Positions 1 to 8,837 of a stretch of DNA of 64,000 nucleotides are shown here, one piece after another (within the stretch, counting starts at the first letter, position 1; the number at the start of each line of letters is the position of its first letter). Both the position numbers and the translations under genes were made by a program. The notes below the pieces were generated by a model. That model was not told where the DNA came from. It saw nothing but the letters and a program-made list of their open reading frames with translations, and ran no database searches. Source of the stretch: Rugamonas rubra (GTDB taxonomy: Bacteria; Pseudomonadota; Gammaproteobacteria; Burkholderiales; Burkholderiaceae_D); the NCBI RefSeq assembly GCF_900114705.1, contig NZ_FOTW01000005.1, positions 248,001-312,000 on the forward strand. The letters run 5' to 3'.

Positions 1-65
1 AAGATTGTCCAAGGCGGGAGCGCGTGGCGCTCGACCGCGATTGTAGAAACGGGGTAAACCGTTTT

Positions 66-1085
66 TTAGTTGAACTGCTTCAGGAAGCGCAGGTCGCCCT
101 CGTAGAACAGGCGCAGGTCGCTGATGCCGTAGCGCAGCATGGTCAGCCGCTCGAGGCCGGAGCCGAAGGCGAAACCGATGAAGCGCTCGGGGTCGAGGCC
201 GAAGTTGCGCACCACGTTAGGGTGCACCTGGCCGGAGCCGGACACTTCCAGCCAGCGGCCCTTGAGCGGACCGGAGCCGAAGGCGATGTCGATCTCGGCC
301 GACGGTTCGGTGAACGGGAAGTAGGACGGGCGGAAGCGCACCTGCAGGTCGTCGGTCTCGAAGAAGGCCTTGACGAAGTTCAGGTAGACGCCCTTCAGGT
401 CGGCGAAGCTGATGTCCTCGGCGATCCACAGGCCCTCGACCTGGTGGAACATCGGCGAGTGGGTGGCGTCGCTGTCGACGCGGTAGGTGCGGCCGGGCGC
501 GATCACCTTGATCGGCGGCGTGTGGCTGCGCGCGTAGCGCACCTGCATCGGACTGGTGTGGGTGCGCAGCAGCAGCGGCTTGCCTTCGCTGTCGTTGCCC
601 TCGATGTAGAAGGTGTCCTGCATCGAACGGGCCGGATGGTTTTCCGGGCTGTTGAGCGCCGTGAAATTGGTCCAGTCGTTCTCGATTTCGGGGCCGTCGG
701 CCACGTCGAAACCGATCGAGCGGAAGATCTCCTCGACCCGCTCCCAGGTGCGCATCACCGGGTGCAGCCCGCCGCCGGCGCGGCCGCGGCCTGGCAGCGA
801 GACGTCGATCGCCTCGGCGTTCAAACGGGTTTGCATCTGGGCGTCGGCCAGCGCGTCGCGCCGGGCCGTCAACGCCGCTTCGATCTGCCCTTTGGCGGCA
901 TTGATCAGGGCGCCCTGCGCCTTGCGCTGTTCCGGGTCGAGCTTGCCCAGACCCTTCATCAATTCGGTGATCTGGCCGGTCTTGCCCAGGTATTTGGCTT
1001 TGGCGTTTTCCAGTGCGGCGGCGTCATCTTGCGCGGCCATGAAGTCCTGCACTGCGGAGGCGACGAGTTGTTCCAGGGAGTCCAT
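66..1085 (-). CDS. pheS: Phenylalanyl-tRNA synthetase alpha subunit
   Basis: Charges tRNA-Phe as the alpha part of the alpha2beta2 cytoplasmic class II synthetase. The 339-residue product has the family's normal length. It has an N-terminal coiled-coil tRNA-binding arm, a motif 2 region around [10 protein letters not shown], and motif 3 as [14 protein letters not shown] near the C-terminus. The ATG start follows an A/T-rich leader. It closes the thrS-infC-rpmI-rplT-pheS run on the minus strand, separated from rplT by 98 bases holding a strong hairpin. The beta subunit gene pheT is expected beyond the left edge but is not in the window. Confidence 0.97.
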   Translation of the reverse strand: MDSLEQLVASAVQDFMAAQDDAAALENAKAKYLGKTGQITELMKGLGKLDPEQRKAQGALINAAKGQIEAALTARRDALADAQMQTRLNAEAIDVSLPGRGRAGGGLHPVMRTWERVEEIFRSIGFDVADGPEIENDWTNFTALNSPENHPARSMQDTFYIEGNDSEGKPLLLRTHTSPMQVRYARSHTPPIKVIAPGRTYRVDSDATHSPMFHQVEGLWIAEDISFADLKGVYLNFVKAFFETDDLQVRFRPSYFPFTEPSAEIDIAFGSGPLKGRWLEVSGSGQVHPNVVRNFGLDPERFIGFAFGSGLERLTMLRYGISDLRLFYEGDLRFLKQFN

Positions 1086-1109
1086 GCGTTTTTGTTTTCC
1101 TCAATCAAA

Positions 1110-1141
1110 AACGGGGCACAGGTATACACCTCTGCCCCGTT
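1110..1141 (-). terminator. Hairpin between rplT and pheS, possible terminator/attenuator
   Basis: Arms AACGGGGCA (1110-1118) and TGCCCCGTT (1133-1141) pair perfectly. After a single C/C mismatch an inner AGGT/ACCT stem closes a 4-base loop. On the minus strand the stem runs into a short T tract, 24 bases before the pheS start codon. It could end part of the rplT transcription or attenuate pheS. I found no ATG- or GTG-started leader peptide rich in Phe codons in front of it. Confidence 0.5.
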
Positions 1142-1183
1142 CTTTTAGTCACCACCCGAAGGCGGCGCTGACAAAATCAATGC

Positions 1184-1543
1184 TTACGCAGCGATTTTTG
1201 CTTTCACAGCGTTGACAATCGCAGCGAACGCTGGCTTGTCCATCACTGCCATATCGGCCAGGACTTTACGGTCCAGTTCGATCGAAGCTTTTTTCAGACC
1301 GTTCATGAACACGCTGTACGTCACGCCATGCTCACGGGAAGCGGCGTTGATACGAGCGATCCACAGGCGGCGGAAGACGCGCTTCTTGTTACGACGGTCG
1401 CGGTAAGCGTATTGGCCAGCACGCATGACTGCTTGCTTGGCAACACGGTATACCTTGCTGCGACGACCGCGGTAACCCTTGGCCATGTTTAAGATTTTTT
1501 TATGACGGGCACGAGCTGTAACCCCACGTTTTACTCTAGGCAT
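1184..1543 (-). CDS. rplT: 50S ribosomal protein L20
   Basis: Large-subunit protein that binds 23S rRNA early in assembly; in Enterobacteria it also represses its own operon. The 119-residue product starts [18 protein letters not shown], the family's conserved basic N-terminus, and keeps the conserved SRxKxYR-type basic stretch ([19 protein letters not shown]). It lies 26 bases after rpmI on the same strand, as in most bacteria. Confidence 0.98.
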   Translation of the reverse strand: MPRVKRGVTARARHKKILNMAKGYRGRRSKVYRVAKQAVMRAGQYAYRDRRNKKRVFRRLWIARINAASREHGVTYSVFMNGLKKASIELDRKVLADMAVMDKPAFAAIVNAVKAKIAA

Positions 1544-1569
1544 AGTAACTCCTTAAATTGAGTGTGAGA

Positions 1570-1767
1570 TTAAGCGGTTGGCATCATGCGCATGACGGAT
1601 TTCACGTCAGCCGCATCAACGTTCGTGATACCGCGCAGGTGGCGCTTCGACTTGGTGGTCTTCTTGGTCAGAATGTGGCGCTTGAAAGCGTGACCACTCT
1701 TAACAGTACCACCCGGACGCACGCGAAAACGTTTTTTCGCGGAGCTTTTGGTTTTCATTTTAGGCAT
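1570..1767 (-). CDS. rpmI: 50S ribosomal protein L35
   Basis: Small basic large-subunit protein of 65 residues, beginning [18 protein letters not shown], the standard L35 N-terminus. An in-frame start 10 codons upstream exists, but the family start is the second one, so the shorter form is annotated. It is followed closely by rplT. The 218-base gap to infC upstream is longer than the spacing to rplT and contains a GC-rich hairpin. Confidence 0.97.
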   Translation of the reverse strand: MPKMKTKSSAKKRFRVRPGGTVKSGHAFKRHILTKKTTKSKRHLRGITNVDAADVKSVMRMMPTA

Positions 1768-1938
1768 AGCAATCTGTCCTTTTACGGACAGCTCCATTTA
1801 TAACAGGATTGCAGGTGGCAACACGACGTCGCGCTTAGATGCCTGCTTTCACATGTTTTGCAGCGGATGCGAGTCCGCTACAGTGCAACAGCCGGCCATT
1901 ATAGACCAACTGCCGCAATTCTGCACTGGAAAAGCGGC

Positions 1939-1958
1939 GGGCGCCAAGATCGGCGCCC
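1939..1958 (-). other. GC-rich hairpin between infC and rpmI
   Basis: GGGCGCC (1939-1945) and GGCGCCC (1952-1958) form a perfect 7-bp stem with a 6-base loop, in the 218-base gap between infC and rpmI. Only a short T run follows on the minus strand. It may be a weak terminator or part of an L20/L35 regulatory leader; the function is not determined. Confidence 0.35.
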
Positions 1959-1985
1959 AGCCCGACAGTTCACAGCTGGTACGGC

Positions 1986-2507
1986 TTACTTTTTCTTCTT
2001 GGGCGACAGGACCATGATCATCTGACGGCCTTCCATCTTCGGGAACTGCTCGACCTGGCCGTACGGCTCCAGGTCGGCCTTCAGACGTTCCAGCATGCGG
2101 AAACCAATATCCTGGTGCGCCATCTCACGGCCGCGGAAACGCAGCGTGATTTTGGTTTTGTCGCCTTCATCGAGGAACTTGATGAGGTTACGCAGCTTGA
2201 TATTGTAGTCGCCGTCATCGGTGCCCGGACGGAATTTGACTTCCTTCACGGCGATGATCTTCTGCTTCAATTTCGCTTCGTGAGCCTTCTTCTGCTCCGA
2301 ATACTTGAATTTGCCGTAGTCCATCAAACGGCAGACCGGTGGTTGCGCGGTAGGCGCGATTTCCACCAGGTCGACGTTTGCCTCTTCCGCCAGGCGGAAG
2401 GCTTCGGCCAAAGTCACGATACCGAGAGCCTCGTTATCGACCCCACTTAAACGCATTTCAGGGGCAGTGATTTCGCCATTGATGCGATGCGACTTGTCAG
2501 TAGCTAT
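1986..2507 (-). CDS. infC: Translation initiation factor IF-3, apparent AUA start
   Basis: IF-3 binds the 30S subunit and proofreads start codon and initiator tRNA. The first ATG (2456) would give only 156 residues and miss the conserved N-terminus. Reading upstream in frame gives [19 protein letters not shown] before MRLSG, the expected beginning of the protein. ATA at 2505-2507 has AAAGGAA as a Shine-Dalgarno sequence just upstream, giving 173 residues. E. coli infC uses AUU for autoregulation, so an atypical AUN start here is biologically sensible. The C-terminal domain ([15 protein letters not shown] and the rest) is intact and ends in a lysine run. It follows thrS by about 50 bases. Confidence 0.93.
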   Translation of the reverse strand: MATDKSHRINGEITAPEMRLSGVDNEALGIVTLAEAFRLAEEANVDLVEIAPTAQPPVCRLMDYGKFKYSEQKKAHEAKLKQKIIAVKEVKFRPGTDDGDYNIKLRNLIKFLDEGDKTKITLRFRGREMAHQDIGFRMLERLKADLEPYGQVEQFPKMEGRQMIMVLSPKKKK

Positions 2508-2557
2508 GGTGTTTCCTTTAAAAATCTGATTGATCGGCCATGCTGCGAGTCACCTCG

Positions 2558-4465
2558 TCAGGCTTTGTTTGCGACGTCTTGTTGGAGTCGTTCCACCAGG
2601 GCCTCGATGGACATTACGCCCAGATCGACATTGCCCCGTGCCCGCACGGCCACGGTGTTGGCATCCCGTTCTTTGTCGCCCACCACCAAAATGTAGGGCA
2701 GTTTTTGTACGGAATGTTCGCGTATTTTATACGTTATCTTCTCGTTGCGCAAATCGGTCTGCACGCGGAACCCGCATTGGCGCAGCTTTTGCGCCACTTT
2801 CTGCACATATTCCGCCTGCGCGTCGGAGATGTTCAACACCGAGATCTGGATCGGCGCCAACCACATCGGCAAGGCGCCGGCGTGGTTCTCGATCAGGATG
2901 CCGATGAAGCGCTCGAGCGAGCCGACGATGGCGCGGTGCAGCATGACCGGCACCTTGCGGCTGTTGTCGATCGCCACATACTCGGCGCCCAGCCGGCCCG
3001 GCATCGAGAAGTCGACCTGCATCGTGCCGACCTGCCATGGGCGGCCCAGCGAATCCTTCAGGTGGTACTCGATCTTGGGGCCGTAGAAGGCGCCCTCGCC
3101 CGGCAGCTCGGTCCAGCTGACGCCGCAGGCGCGCAGCGCCGAGCGCAGCGATTCCTCGGCCATGTCCCACACCTCGTCGGAGCCGATGCGGTTGTCCGGG
3201 CGCAGCGCCAGCTTGACGTCGATGTTCTCGAAGCCGAAATCGTCGTACACCTCCATCGCCTGGGCGTGGAAGGCGGTCACCTCGGACTCGACCTGCTCTT
3301 CGGTGCAGAAGATGTGGCCGTCGTCCTGGGTGAAGCCGCGCACGCGCATGATGCCGTGCAGCGCGCCGGACGGCTCGTTGCGGTGGCACTGGCCGAATTC
3401 GCCGAAGCGCAGCGGCAGGTCGCGGTAGCTCTTCATGCCGGAGTTGTAGATCTGCACGTGGCCCGGACAGTTCATCGGCTTCAGCGCGTAGGAGCGGTTC
3501 TCCGACTCGGTGGAGAACATGTTCTCGCGGTAGTTCTCCCAGTGGCCGGTCTTCTCCCACAGCGTGCGGTCGAGGATCTGCGGCGCCTTCACCTCCTGGT
3601 AGCCGTTGACCTGGTATTTATTGCGCATGTATTGCTCGACGGCTTGCCAGATGGCCCAGCCCTTCGGATGCCAGAACACCAGGCCCGGCGCCTCGTCCTG
3701 GAAGTGGAAGAAGTCGAGTTGCTTGCCCAGCTTGCGGTGGTCGCGCTTTTCCGCCTCTTCCAGCACGTGCAGGTATTGCTCCTGGTCTTCCTTCTTGGCC
3801 CAGGCGGTGCCGTAGACGCGTTGCAGCATCTCGTTCTTGTTGTCGCCGCGCCAGTAGGCGCCGGCCAGCTTCATCAGCTTGAACACTTTCAATTTACCGG
3901 TCGAGGGCACGTGGGGGCCACGGCACAGGTCGGTGAAGTTGCCCTCGCTGTACAGCGAGACGTCCTGGTCGGCCGGGATCGATTCGATGATCTCGGCCTT
4001 GTAGGCTTCGCCGATCGATTTGAAGTAGGCCACGGCCTCGTCGCGCGGCAGCACCTTGCGGGTGACCTGTTCGTCCTTCTTGGCCAGCTCGGTCATTTTC
4101 TTTTCGATCAGCACCAGGTCGTCCGGCGTGAACGGGCGCTTGTACGAGAAGTCGTAGTAGAAGCCGTTTTCGATCACCGGGCCGATGGTCACCTGCGCCT
4201 CGGGGAACAATTCCTTGACGGCGTGGGCCAACAAGTGGGCGGTCGAGTGACGGATCACTTCCAGACCGTCGGCGTCCTTGTCGGTGATGATGGCCAGATC
4301 GGAATCTTTTTCGATCAGGAAGGAGGTATCCACCAGCTTGCCGTCGACCTTGCCGGCCAAGGCGGCCTTGGCCAGGCCGGTGCCGATGCTGGCCGCCACT
4401 TGCGCAACGGTGACGGGGCCGTCGAATTCACGGGCGGAACCATCTGGAAGGCGGACTGAAAGCAT
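2558..4465 (-). CDS. thrS: Threonyl-tRNA synthetase
   Basis: Class II synthetase charging tRNA-Thr, with an editing domain for misacylated Ser-tRNA. Domains in order are an N-terminal TGS (about residues 1-65), the editing domain with the [16 protein letters not shown] region, the catalytic core with [10 protein letters not shown] and HRNEPSGAL, and a C-terminal anticodon-binding domain. The 635-residue length is typical. I chose the ATG giving [10 protein letters not shown] because GGAG lies just upstream; the longer alternative starts lack a good ribosome site. It heads the thrS-infC-rpmI-rplT-pheS group. Confidence 0.97.
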   Translation of the reverse strand: MLSVRLPDGSAREFDGPVTVAQVAASIGTGLAKAALAGKVDGKLVDTSFLIEKDSDLAIITDKDADGLEVIRHSTAHLLAHAVKELFPEAQVTIGPVIENGFYYDFSYKRPFTPDDLVLIEKKMTELAKKDEQVTRKVLPRDEAVAYFKSIGEAYKAEIIESIPADQDVSLYSEGNFTDLCRGPHVPSTGKLKVFKLMKLAGAYWRGDNKNEMLQRVYGTAWAKKEDQEQYLHVLEEAEKRDHRKLGKQLDFFHFQDEAPGLVFWHPKGWAIWQAVEQYMRNKYQVNGYQEVKAPQILDRTLWEKTGHWENYRENMFSTESENRSYALKPMNCPGHVQIYNSGMKSYRDLPLRFGEFGQCHRNEPSGALHGIMRVRGFTQDDGHIFCTEEQVESEVTAFHAQAMEVYDDFGFENIDVKLALRPDNRIGSDEVWDMAEESLRSALRACGVSWTELPGEGAFYGPKIEYHLKDSLGRPWQVGTMQVDFSMPGRLGAEYVAIDNSRKVPVMLHRAIVGSLERFIGILIENHAGALPMWLAPIQISVLNISDAQAEYVQKVAQKLRQCGFRVQTDLRNEKITYKIREHSVQKLPYILVVGDKERDANTVAVRARGNVDLGVMSIEALVERLQQDVANKA

Positions 4466-4530
4466 AGTGATCTCCATAGTGGCGCGGACGCCGGGTAATT
4501 GGTACAAAAAAATTTACAACGAAAATGCGG

Positions 4531-4560
4531 ACGAAAAAAAACGCGGGCTAGCCGCGTTTT
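4531..4560 (-). terminator. Rho-independent terminator between tRNA-Val genes and thrS
   Basis: CGCGG and CCGCG arms, extended by A/T pairs on both sides, close a 5-base loop. On the minus strand the stem is followed by a run of eight T. It lies about 110 bases after the tRNA-Val pair and about 70 bases before thrS. It probably ends the tRNA transcript; a role in the thrS leader cannot be excluded. Confidence 0.65.
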
Positions 4561-4671
4561 CTCACTTTTTGACAAGCAAAGGAAATCCGATCGACTAGCG
4601 TCACTCCCAAATCTTGGTAGTAGTTCGCGGTGTCATAACCGGTTTTGCCTTTCTCGCTCTTACATATATTC

Positions 4672-4748
4672 TGGTGGGCGGTGAGGAATTCGAATCCCCG
4701 ACCCCTTGGATGTCGACCAAGTATTCTAACCAGCTGAACTAACCGCCC
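4672..4748 (-). tRNA. tRNA-Val (GAC), copy 1
   Basis: 77 nt including an encoded CCA. The acceptor stem GGGCGGT/ACCGCCC is perfect. The D arm GTTC/GAAT, anticodon stem CTTGG/CCAAG, five-base variable region and T arm with TTCGAAT are all present. The loop reads TCGACAT, placing GAC at 34-36 (Val, GUC/GUU codons), and the discriminator is A, as in E. coli tRNA-Val. Position 33 is C instead of the almost universal U. It is identical to copy 2. Confidence 0.93.
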
Positions 4749-4824
4749 CGTGCGGCGAAATGTACCGCGCCTGCCTTGTTTCTACAAATTTTCTACTGCG
4801 CTGCAACTACTGTATTTCATGTTC

Positions 4825-4901
4825 TGGTGGGCGGTGAGGAATTCGAATCCCCGACCCCTTGGATGTCGACCAAGTATTCTAACCAGCTGAACTAACCGCC
4901 C
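4825..4901 (-). tRNA. tRNA-Val (GAC), copy 2
   Basis: Base-for-base identical to copy 1 over all 77 positions, including the encoded CCA and C33. The two are 76 bases apart on the same strand and are probably co-transcribed, with this copy first. Confidence 0.93.
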
Positions 4902-5052
4902 GAAGCCCAAGATTATAGAGAGCCGAGCGGACAATTACAAGGGCTTTCATAGGAAACATTGATGAAAAGCATTGCGCGTGCAAAACACCGCAACAAACCC
5001 TGCGCCGGGGGGAGGTGCCTGGAGCGCTAGGACCACCCAGATGCGCAAAGCC

Positions 5053-5079
5053 AGGGTCAGACCCTCAGGGTCTGACCCT
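5053..5079. repeat. Palindromic GGGTCAGACCC-type repeat, copy 1
   Basis: A perfect inverted repeat with 13-bp arms (5053-5065 and 5067-5079) around one C. Each arm is itself a 6+6 palindrome about a central A or T. It lies between the tRNA-Val genes and the CDF transporter; the rest of 4902-5179 holds nothing else I can recognise. The same unit occurs at 10734 and 61216. Confidence 0.9.
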
Positions 5080-5179
5080 AGATTTTCGCCGCTGGTTTTT
5101 GCCCAACTTAACGGCATTGACGCGCCCGGGGCGGCGCCATCCCTTACACTAGACGCAACGCCACTCGACGCCAGCCACC

Positions 5180-6124
5180 ATGTCCGCCAAATCCACCACG
5201 CCCTCCTCCACCCATCTGCACGCCCACCTGGACGGCGACGCCAAGCACGCCCACTACGTCGAGCGGCGCAGCCAGAAGGTGCTGGGCTGGGCGCTGCTGC
5301 TGACGCTCGGCTTCGCCGTGGTCGAGGTGGCGGCCGGCTTCCTGTCGAACTCGCTGGCGTTGATCTCCGACGCCGGCCACATGGTGACCGACGCCGCCGC
5401 GCTCGGCCTGGCCCTGCTGGCGCAGTTGATCGCCAAGCGGCCGCCGTCGGCGCGCCACTCCTTCGGTTTCGGCCGCGCCGAGGCGCTGGCCGCCTTCGTC
5501 AACGGCATGGCGATGCTGGCGGTGGTGGCCTGGATCGTGGTCGAGGCGGTGCAGCGCTTCAGCCATCCGCCCACGGTGCAAGGCGGCACGGTGTTCGTGG
5601 TGGCGGCGATCGGCCTAGCGATCAATGTGGCGGTGGCCTGGGTGCTGTCGCACGACAAGGACAGCATGAACACCCGCGCCGCGCTGGTGCACGTGATGGG
5701 CGACCTGCTCGGCTCCGTGGCGGCGCTGCTGGCCGGCGGCGTGATCTATATGACGGGGTGGATGCAGATCGACCCGCTGTTGTCGCTGTTCGTCTCGCTG
5801 CTGATCTTGAAATCGACGGTCGGCGTGCTGCGCGAGTCCTACCACTTCCTGATGGAGGGCGTGCCGCAGCAGATCGATTATTTGCAGGTGGGCGCCGACC
5901 TGGAACAGGTGGCCGGGGTGTTGTCGGTGCACGATCTGCACGTGTGGGATATGTCGCCGGGCCAGCCGGCCTTGATCGGCCATATCGAGATCGCCGAGTT
6001 GCAGCAATGGCCGCAGGTGCTGGCCGCCGTCAAGGCGATGCTGCTGGCGCACCACGGCATCGACCATGTGACCCTGCAGGCGGAAGTGGCGGGCATGCAG
6101 CATCGGCCGCACGCCCACCATTGA
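5180..6124 (+). CDS. Cation diffusion facilitator, zinc/cobalt/cadmium exporter type
   Basis: Inner-membrane proton antiporter that exports divalent cations such as zinc. The 314-residue protein has a His-rich N-terminus (HLHAHLDGDAKHAH), six predicted membrane segments and a cytoplasmic C-terminal domain ending in a His-rich tail. The metal-site pairs HxxxD are visible as H67/D71 and H171/D175, the CzcD/ZitB-like pattern. It is convergent with relA and stands alone. The metal is inferred from the HxxxD signature only. Confidence 0.9.
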   Translation: MSAKSTTPSSTHLHAHLDGDAKHAHYVERRSQKVLGWALLLTLGFAVVEVAAGFLSNSLALISDAGHMVTDAAALGLALLAQLIAKRPPSARHSFGFGRAEALAAFVNGMAMLAVVAWIVVEAVQRFSHPPTVQGGTVFVVAAIGLAINVAVAWVLSHDKDSMNTRAALVHVMGDLLGSVAALLAGGVIYMTGWMQIDPLLSLFVSLLILKSTVGVLRESYHFLMEGVPQQIDYLQVGADLEQVAGVLSVHDLHVWDMSPGQPALIGHIEIAELQQWPQVLAAVKAMLLAHHGIDHVTLQAEVAGMQHRPHAHH

Positions 6125-6145
6125 GATATTTCACACGCAGCGGCG

Positions 6146-8392
6146 CTAGGCGCGCCGCGCCTCCATCACGCCGCTCACCTCGGTGATCGCCATCAGCGCT
6201 TTTTGCAGCTGCGCCGTGGCGCCGATCTCCGCCGTGAAGGTCATGCGCGCCTGCCCCTTGGCGCTCTGCGTGTTGACGCCGATGACGTTGATCTTCTCGC
6301 GCGAGAAAATCTCCGAAATGTCGCGCAGCAGGCCCTGGCGGTCGCCCGCCAGGATGAAGATGTCGACCGGGTAGACCGTGTCCGTCTGCGCGCGGCCCCA
6401 CTCGGTGACGATGACCCGCTCCGGCGCCTTGCTGCGCATCTCGGCGAAGTTCTTGCAGGTCGTGCGGTGGATCGACACGCCCTTGCCGCGCGTGACAAAG
6501 CCGACGATGGCGTCCGGCGGCGCCGGCTTGCAGCACTTGGCCAGCGCCGTCATCAGGCCGTCGGTGCCGACCACCAGCACACCGGACTTGGCGCCCTGCT
6601 CGACACTGGAGGCGCGGCTCTTGCCGAGGACGACGGCGTCCTCCGGCTCGGCCACCTCGCCAGTGTCGTGCAGCGCCTGTTCGACGTGGCGCAGGCTGAA
6701 CTCGTCCTTGCCGACCGAGAGGAACAAATCGTCGACCTTGGCGAAGCCCAGCTTGTGTGCCAGCGACTCCAGGTTGACGGCGGTCTTGCCCTCGCGCTGC
6801 AGCGACTTCTCCACCAGCGCGCGGCCGTTCGACAGTGTCTCCTGCATGTCGATGGCGTGGAACCAGGCGCGGATCTTCGAGCGGGTGCGGGTGCTGACCG
6901 TGTAGTCGTTGCCCAGCCAGTCGCGCGACGGGCCGGCGGTGCCGGGCGCGCCCTTGGCGGTGATGATCTCGCAGGTCTGGCCGTTCTTCAGCGGCGTGTT
7001 GAGCGGCACCATGATGCCGTCGACGCGGGCGCCACGGCAGCGGTGGCCGACGTCGCTGTGCAAATGGTAGGCGAAGTCGACCGCCGTGGCGCCGACCGGC
7101 AGTTCGAGCACGCGGGCCTGCGGCGTGAGCACGAAGATGCGGTCGTCCAACGTGGCCGACTTGAGCTTCTCGACCCACTCGCGCTGGATGTCCTCCTGGC
7201 CGACGACGGCATCGGCGACGTCGGACTTCCAGGCCAGCAGCTGGCGCAGCCAGGCGATCTTCTCGTCATACTTTTGGCCGGAGAAGTTGGAGCCGCCCTC
7301 CTCCTTGTAGCGCCAGTGCGCCGCCACGCCGTACTCGGCGAAGCTGTGCATTTCCTGGGTGCGGATCTGCACCTCCAGCGGGCGGCCGTCCTCCGCCGTC
7401 ACCACCGTGTGCAGCGACTGGTAGCCGTTCGGCTTCGGCCGCGAGATGTAGTCGTCGAACTCTTTCGGGATCGGCGTCCAGATGTTGTGCACCACGCCGA
7501 GCACCGTGTAGCAGGTCTTGACGTCGGCGACGATGACGCGGAAGGCGCGCACGTCGTACAGGTCGGTGAAGTCGAGCTCCTTGCCGCGCATCTTGCTCCA
7601 GATACTGTAGATGTGCTTGGGGCGGCCGAACACCTCGGCCTGGATGCCGGCCGCCGCCATCTCGGTTTGCAGGCGCAGGATGGCCGAGGTGACGAAGCCC
7701 TCGCGCATCATGCGCTTCTCCTCCAACATCTTGGCGATGCGCTTGTAGGCGTCCGGCTCGATGAAGCGGAACGACAAGTCCTCCAGCTCCCACTTGAGCT
7801 GCCAGATGCCCAGGCGGTTGGCCAGCGGCGCGTACAGGTCCAGCGTCTCGCGGCCGTAGGCGCGGGTGACGTCGTCGAAGCGTTTGATGTCGGCGAAGTA
7901 GCGCAGGGTGGTGATGCAGGAGGCCAGGCGCACCAGCACCACGCGCATGTCCGAGGCCATCGCCAGCAGCATCTTGCGCAGCGTTTCGACCTGGGCCACG
8001 GCCAGCTGGGCGGCGTTGCGGCCACGGCCGCCGCCGCCCTGTTGGCCGACGGTCAGCTCGCGCAGGCGGATCAACTGGCGCACGCCGGTGGCCAGGTCGC
8101 ACACCTCCTGGCCGAAGCGCGGCTCGATGGTCGGCACCTGGGTCGGGTCGAGCAGGGTCAGCTCGAACATCAGGCCGGCGATGCGGGTTTCGGCGTCGGA
8201 GCGCAGGAAGGCCAGCGTGCTGGCCACGCCGACAGAAAAGTCGAAGGCGCTCTGGCCGTGGCTGCTGGGGGTGGTGCCGTAGACCTCGCTGGCGTAGTCG
8301 AGCGCGGCGAGCACGCGCGCGCCGTCCTCGGGCGTGAGCCCCTGCACCAGCTGGTCCGACGTTGCACTGTTGAGCGCCGCGATGGAAACCAT
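6146..8392 (-). CDS. relA: RelA-type (p)ppGpp synthetase, hydrolase domain degenerate
   Basis: Makes (p)ppGpp from ATP and GTP/GDP on starved ribosomes. In order, the 748-residue protein has an N-terminal HD-like region (about 40-200), a synthetase domain (about 245-360, with HIYSIWSKM, YDVRAFRV and RPKPNGYQSLHT), a TGS domain (about 418-478) and a C-terminal ACT domain (about 672-746). The HDxxED hydrolase motif of SpoT is not present; the region reads GLMFELTLLD. This marks it as the monofunctional RelA branch, with a separate SpoT expected elsewhere. AGGGGCG precedes the ATG. It lies 7 bases after the RidA-family gene. Confidence 0.93.
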   Translation of the reverse strand: MVSIAALNSATSDQLVQGLTPEDGARVLAALDYASEVYGTTPSSHGQSAFDFSVGVASTLAFLRSDAETRIAGLMFELTLLDPTQVPTIEPRFGQEVCDLATGVRQLIRLRELTVGQQGGGGRGRNAAQLAVAQVETLRKMLLAMASDMRVVLVRLASCITTLRYFADIKRFDDVTRAYGRETLDLYAPLANRLGIWQLKWELEDLSFRFIEPDAYKRIAKMLEEKRMMREGFVTSAILRLQTEMAAAGIQAEVFGRPKHIYSIWSKMRGKELDFTDLYDVRAFRVIVADVKTCYTVLGVVHNIWTPIPKEFDDYISRPKPNGYQSLHTVVTAEDGRPLEVQIRTQEMHSFAEYGVAAHWRYKEEGGSNFSGQKYDEKIAWLRQLLAWKSDVADAVVGQEDIQREWVEKLKSATLDDRIFVLTPQARVLELPVGATAVDFAYHLHSDVGHRCRGARVDGIMVPLNTPLKNGQTCEIITAKGAPGTAGPSRDWLGNDYTVSTRTRSKIRAWFHAIDMQETLSNGRALVEKSLQREGKTAVNLESLAHKLGFAKVDDLFLSVGKDEFSLRHVEQALHDTGEVAEPEDAVVLGKSRASSVEQGAKSGVLVVGTDGLMTALAKCCKPAPPDAIVGFVTRGKGVSIHRTTCKNFAEMRSKAPERVIVTEWGRAQTDTVYPVDIFILAGDRQGLLRDISEIFSREKINVIGVNTQSAKGQARMTFTAEIGATAQLQKALMAITEVSGVMEARRA

Positions 8393-8399
8393 ATCGCCC

Positions 8400-8750
8400 C
8401 TAGCGCTGCGCGGCGACGACGACGATCTCGACCAACACGGCCGGATCGGCCAGCTTGGCCTCGACGGTGGCGCGCGGCGGCGTGTGGCCGCTCGGCACCC
8501 AGACGTCCCACTCCTCGTTCATGCCGGCGAAGTGGGCCATGTCGGCGATGTAGATCTGGCAGCTGAGGATGCAGGTCTTGTCGCTGCCCGATTCGGCCAG
8601 CAGGCGGTCGACGTGGCCCAGCACCTCGCGGGTCTGGCCGGCGATGTCCTGCGTGGTGTCCTCGGCGATCTGGCCGGCCAGGTAGACCGTGCTGTTGTGG
8701 ATGGCCACTTCGGACAGGCGCTTGCCTACATACAGTCGTTTGATTTCCAT
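8400..8750 (-). CDS. RidA/YjgF-family protein
   Basis: A 116-residue RidA-like protein. Family members deaminate reactive enamine/imine intermediates. The C-terminal core SGHTPPRATVEAKLADPAVLVEIVVVA carries the conserved Arg of the RidA active-site region. A TTG five codons upstream could extend it, but ATG with GAGAG upstream is preferred. It sits between the hydrolase and relA on the same strand and ends 7 bases before relA, so the two are probably co-transcribed. The exact subgroup is not known. Confidence 0.85.
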   Translation of the reverse strand: MEIKRLYVGKRLSEVAIHNSTVYLAGQIAEDTTQDIAGQTREVLGHVDRLLAESGSDKTCILSCQIYIADMAHFAGMNEEWDVWVPSGHTPPRATVEAKLADPAVLVEIVVVAAQR

Positions 8751-8837
8751 ACTTTTTACTCTCAATCTTGGTTCTGAAACGTGAAGCGCATACGGTGCTG
8801 CGAAAAACGGGGGATGCCGGCAGATGCGCTCGCGCGG

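Noticed and set aside
1142..1183. A phenylalanine leader peptide upstream of pheS
   Set aside because: Frames with TTT and TTC codons have no accepted start codon and are not Phe-rich.
2540..4459. A 639-codon plus-strand open frame opposite thrS
   Set aside because: It is the shadow of a well-conserved synthetase in GC-rich DNA; its translation is low-complexity His/Val/Leu-rich without domains.
4672..4748. tRNA-Asp(GTC) as an alternative identity
   Set aside because: GTC would place the anticodon outside the 7-base loop defined by the perfect CTTGG/CCAAG stem; the A discriminator also fits Val, not Asp.
6203..8566. A 787-codon plus-strand frame opposite relA
   Set aside because: It covers the conserved RelA coding strand in reverse and shows no recognisable domain or ribosome site.
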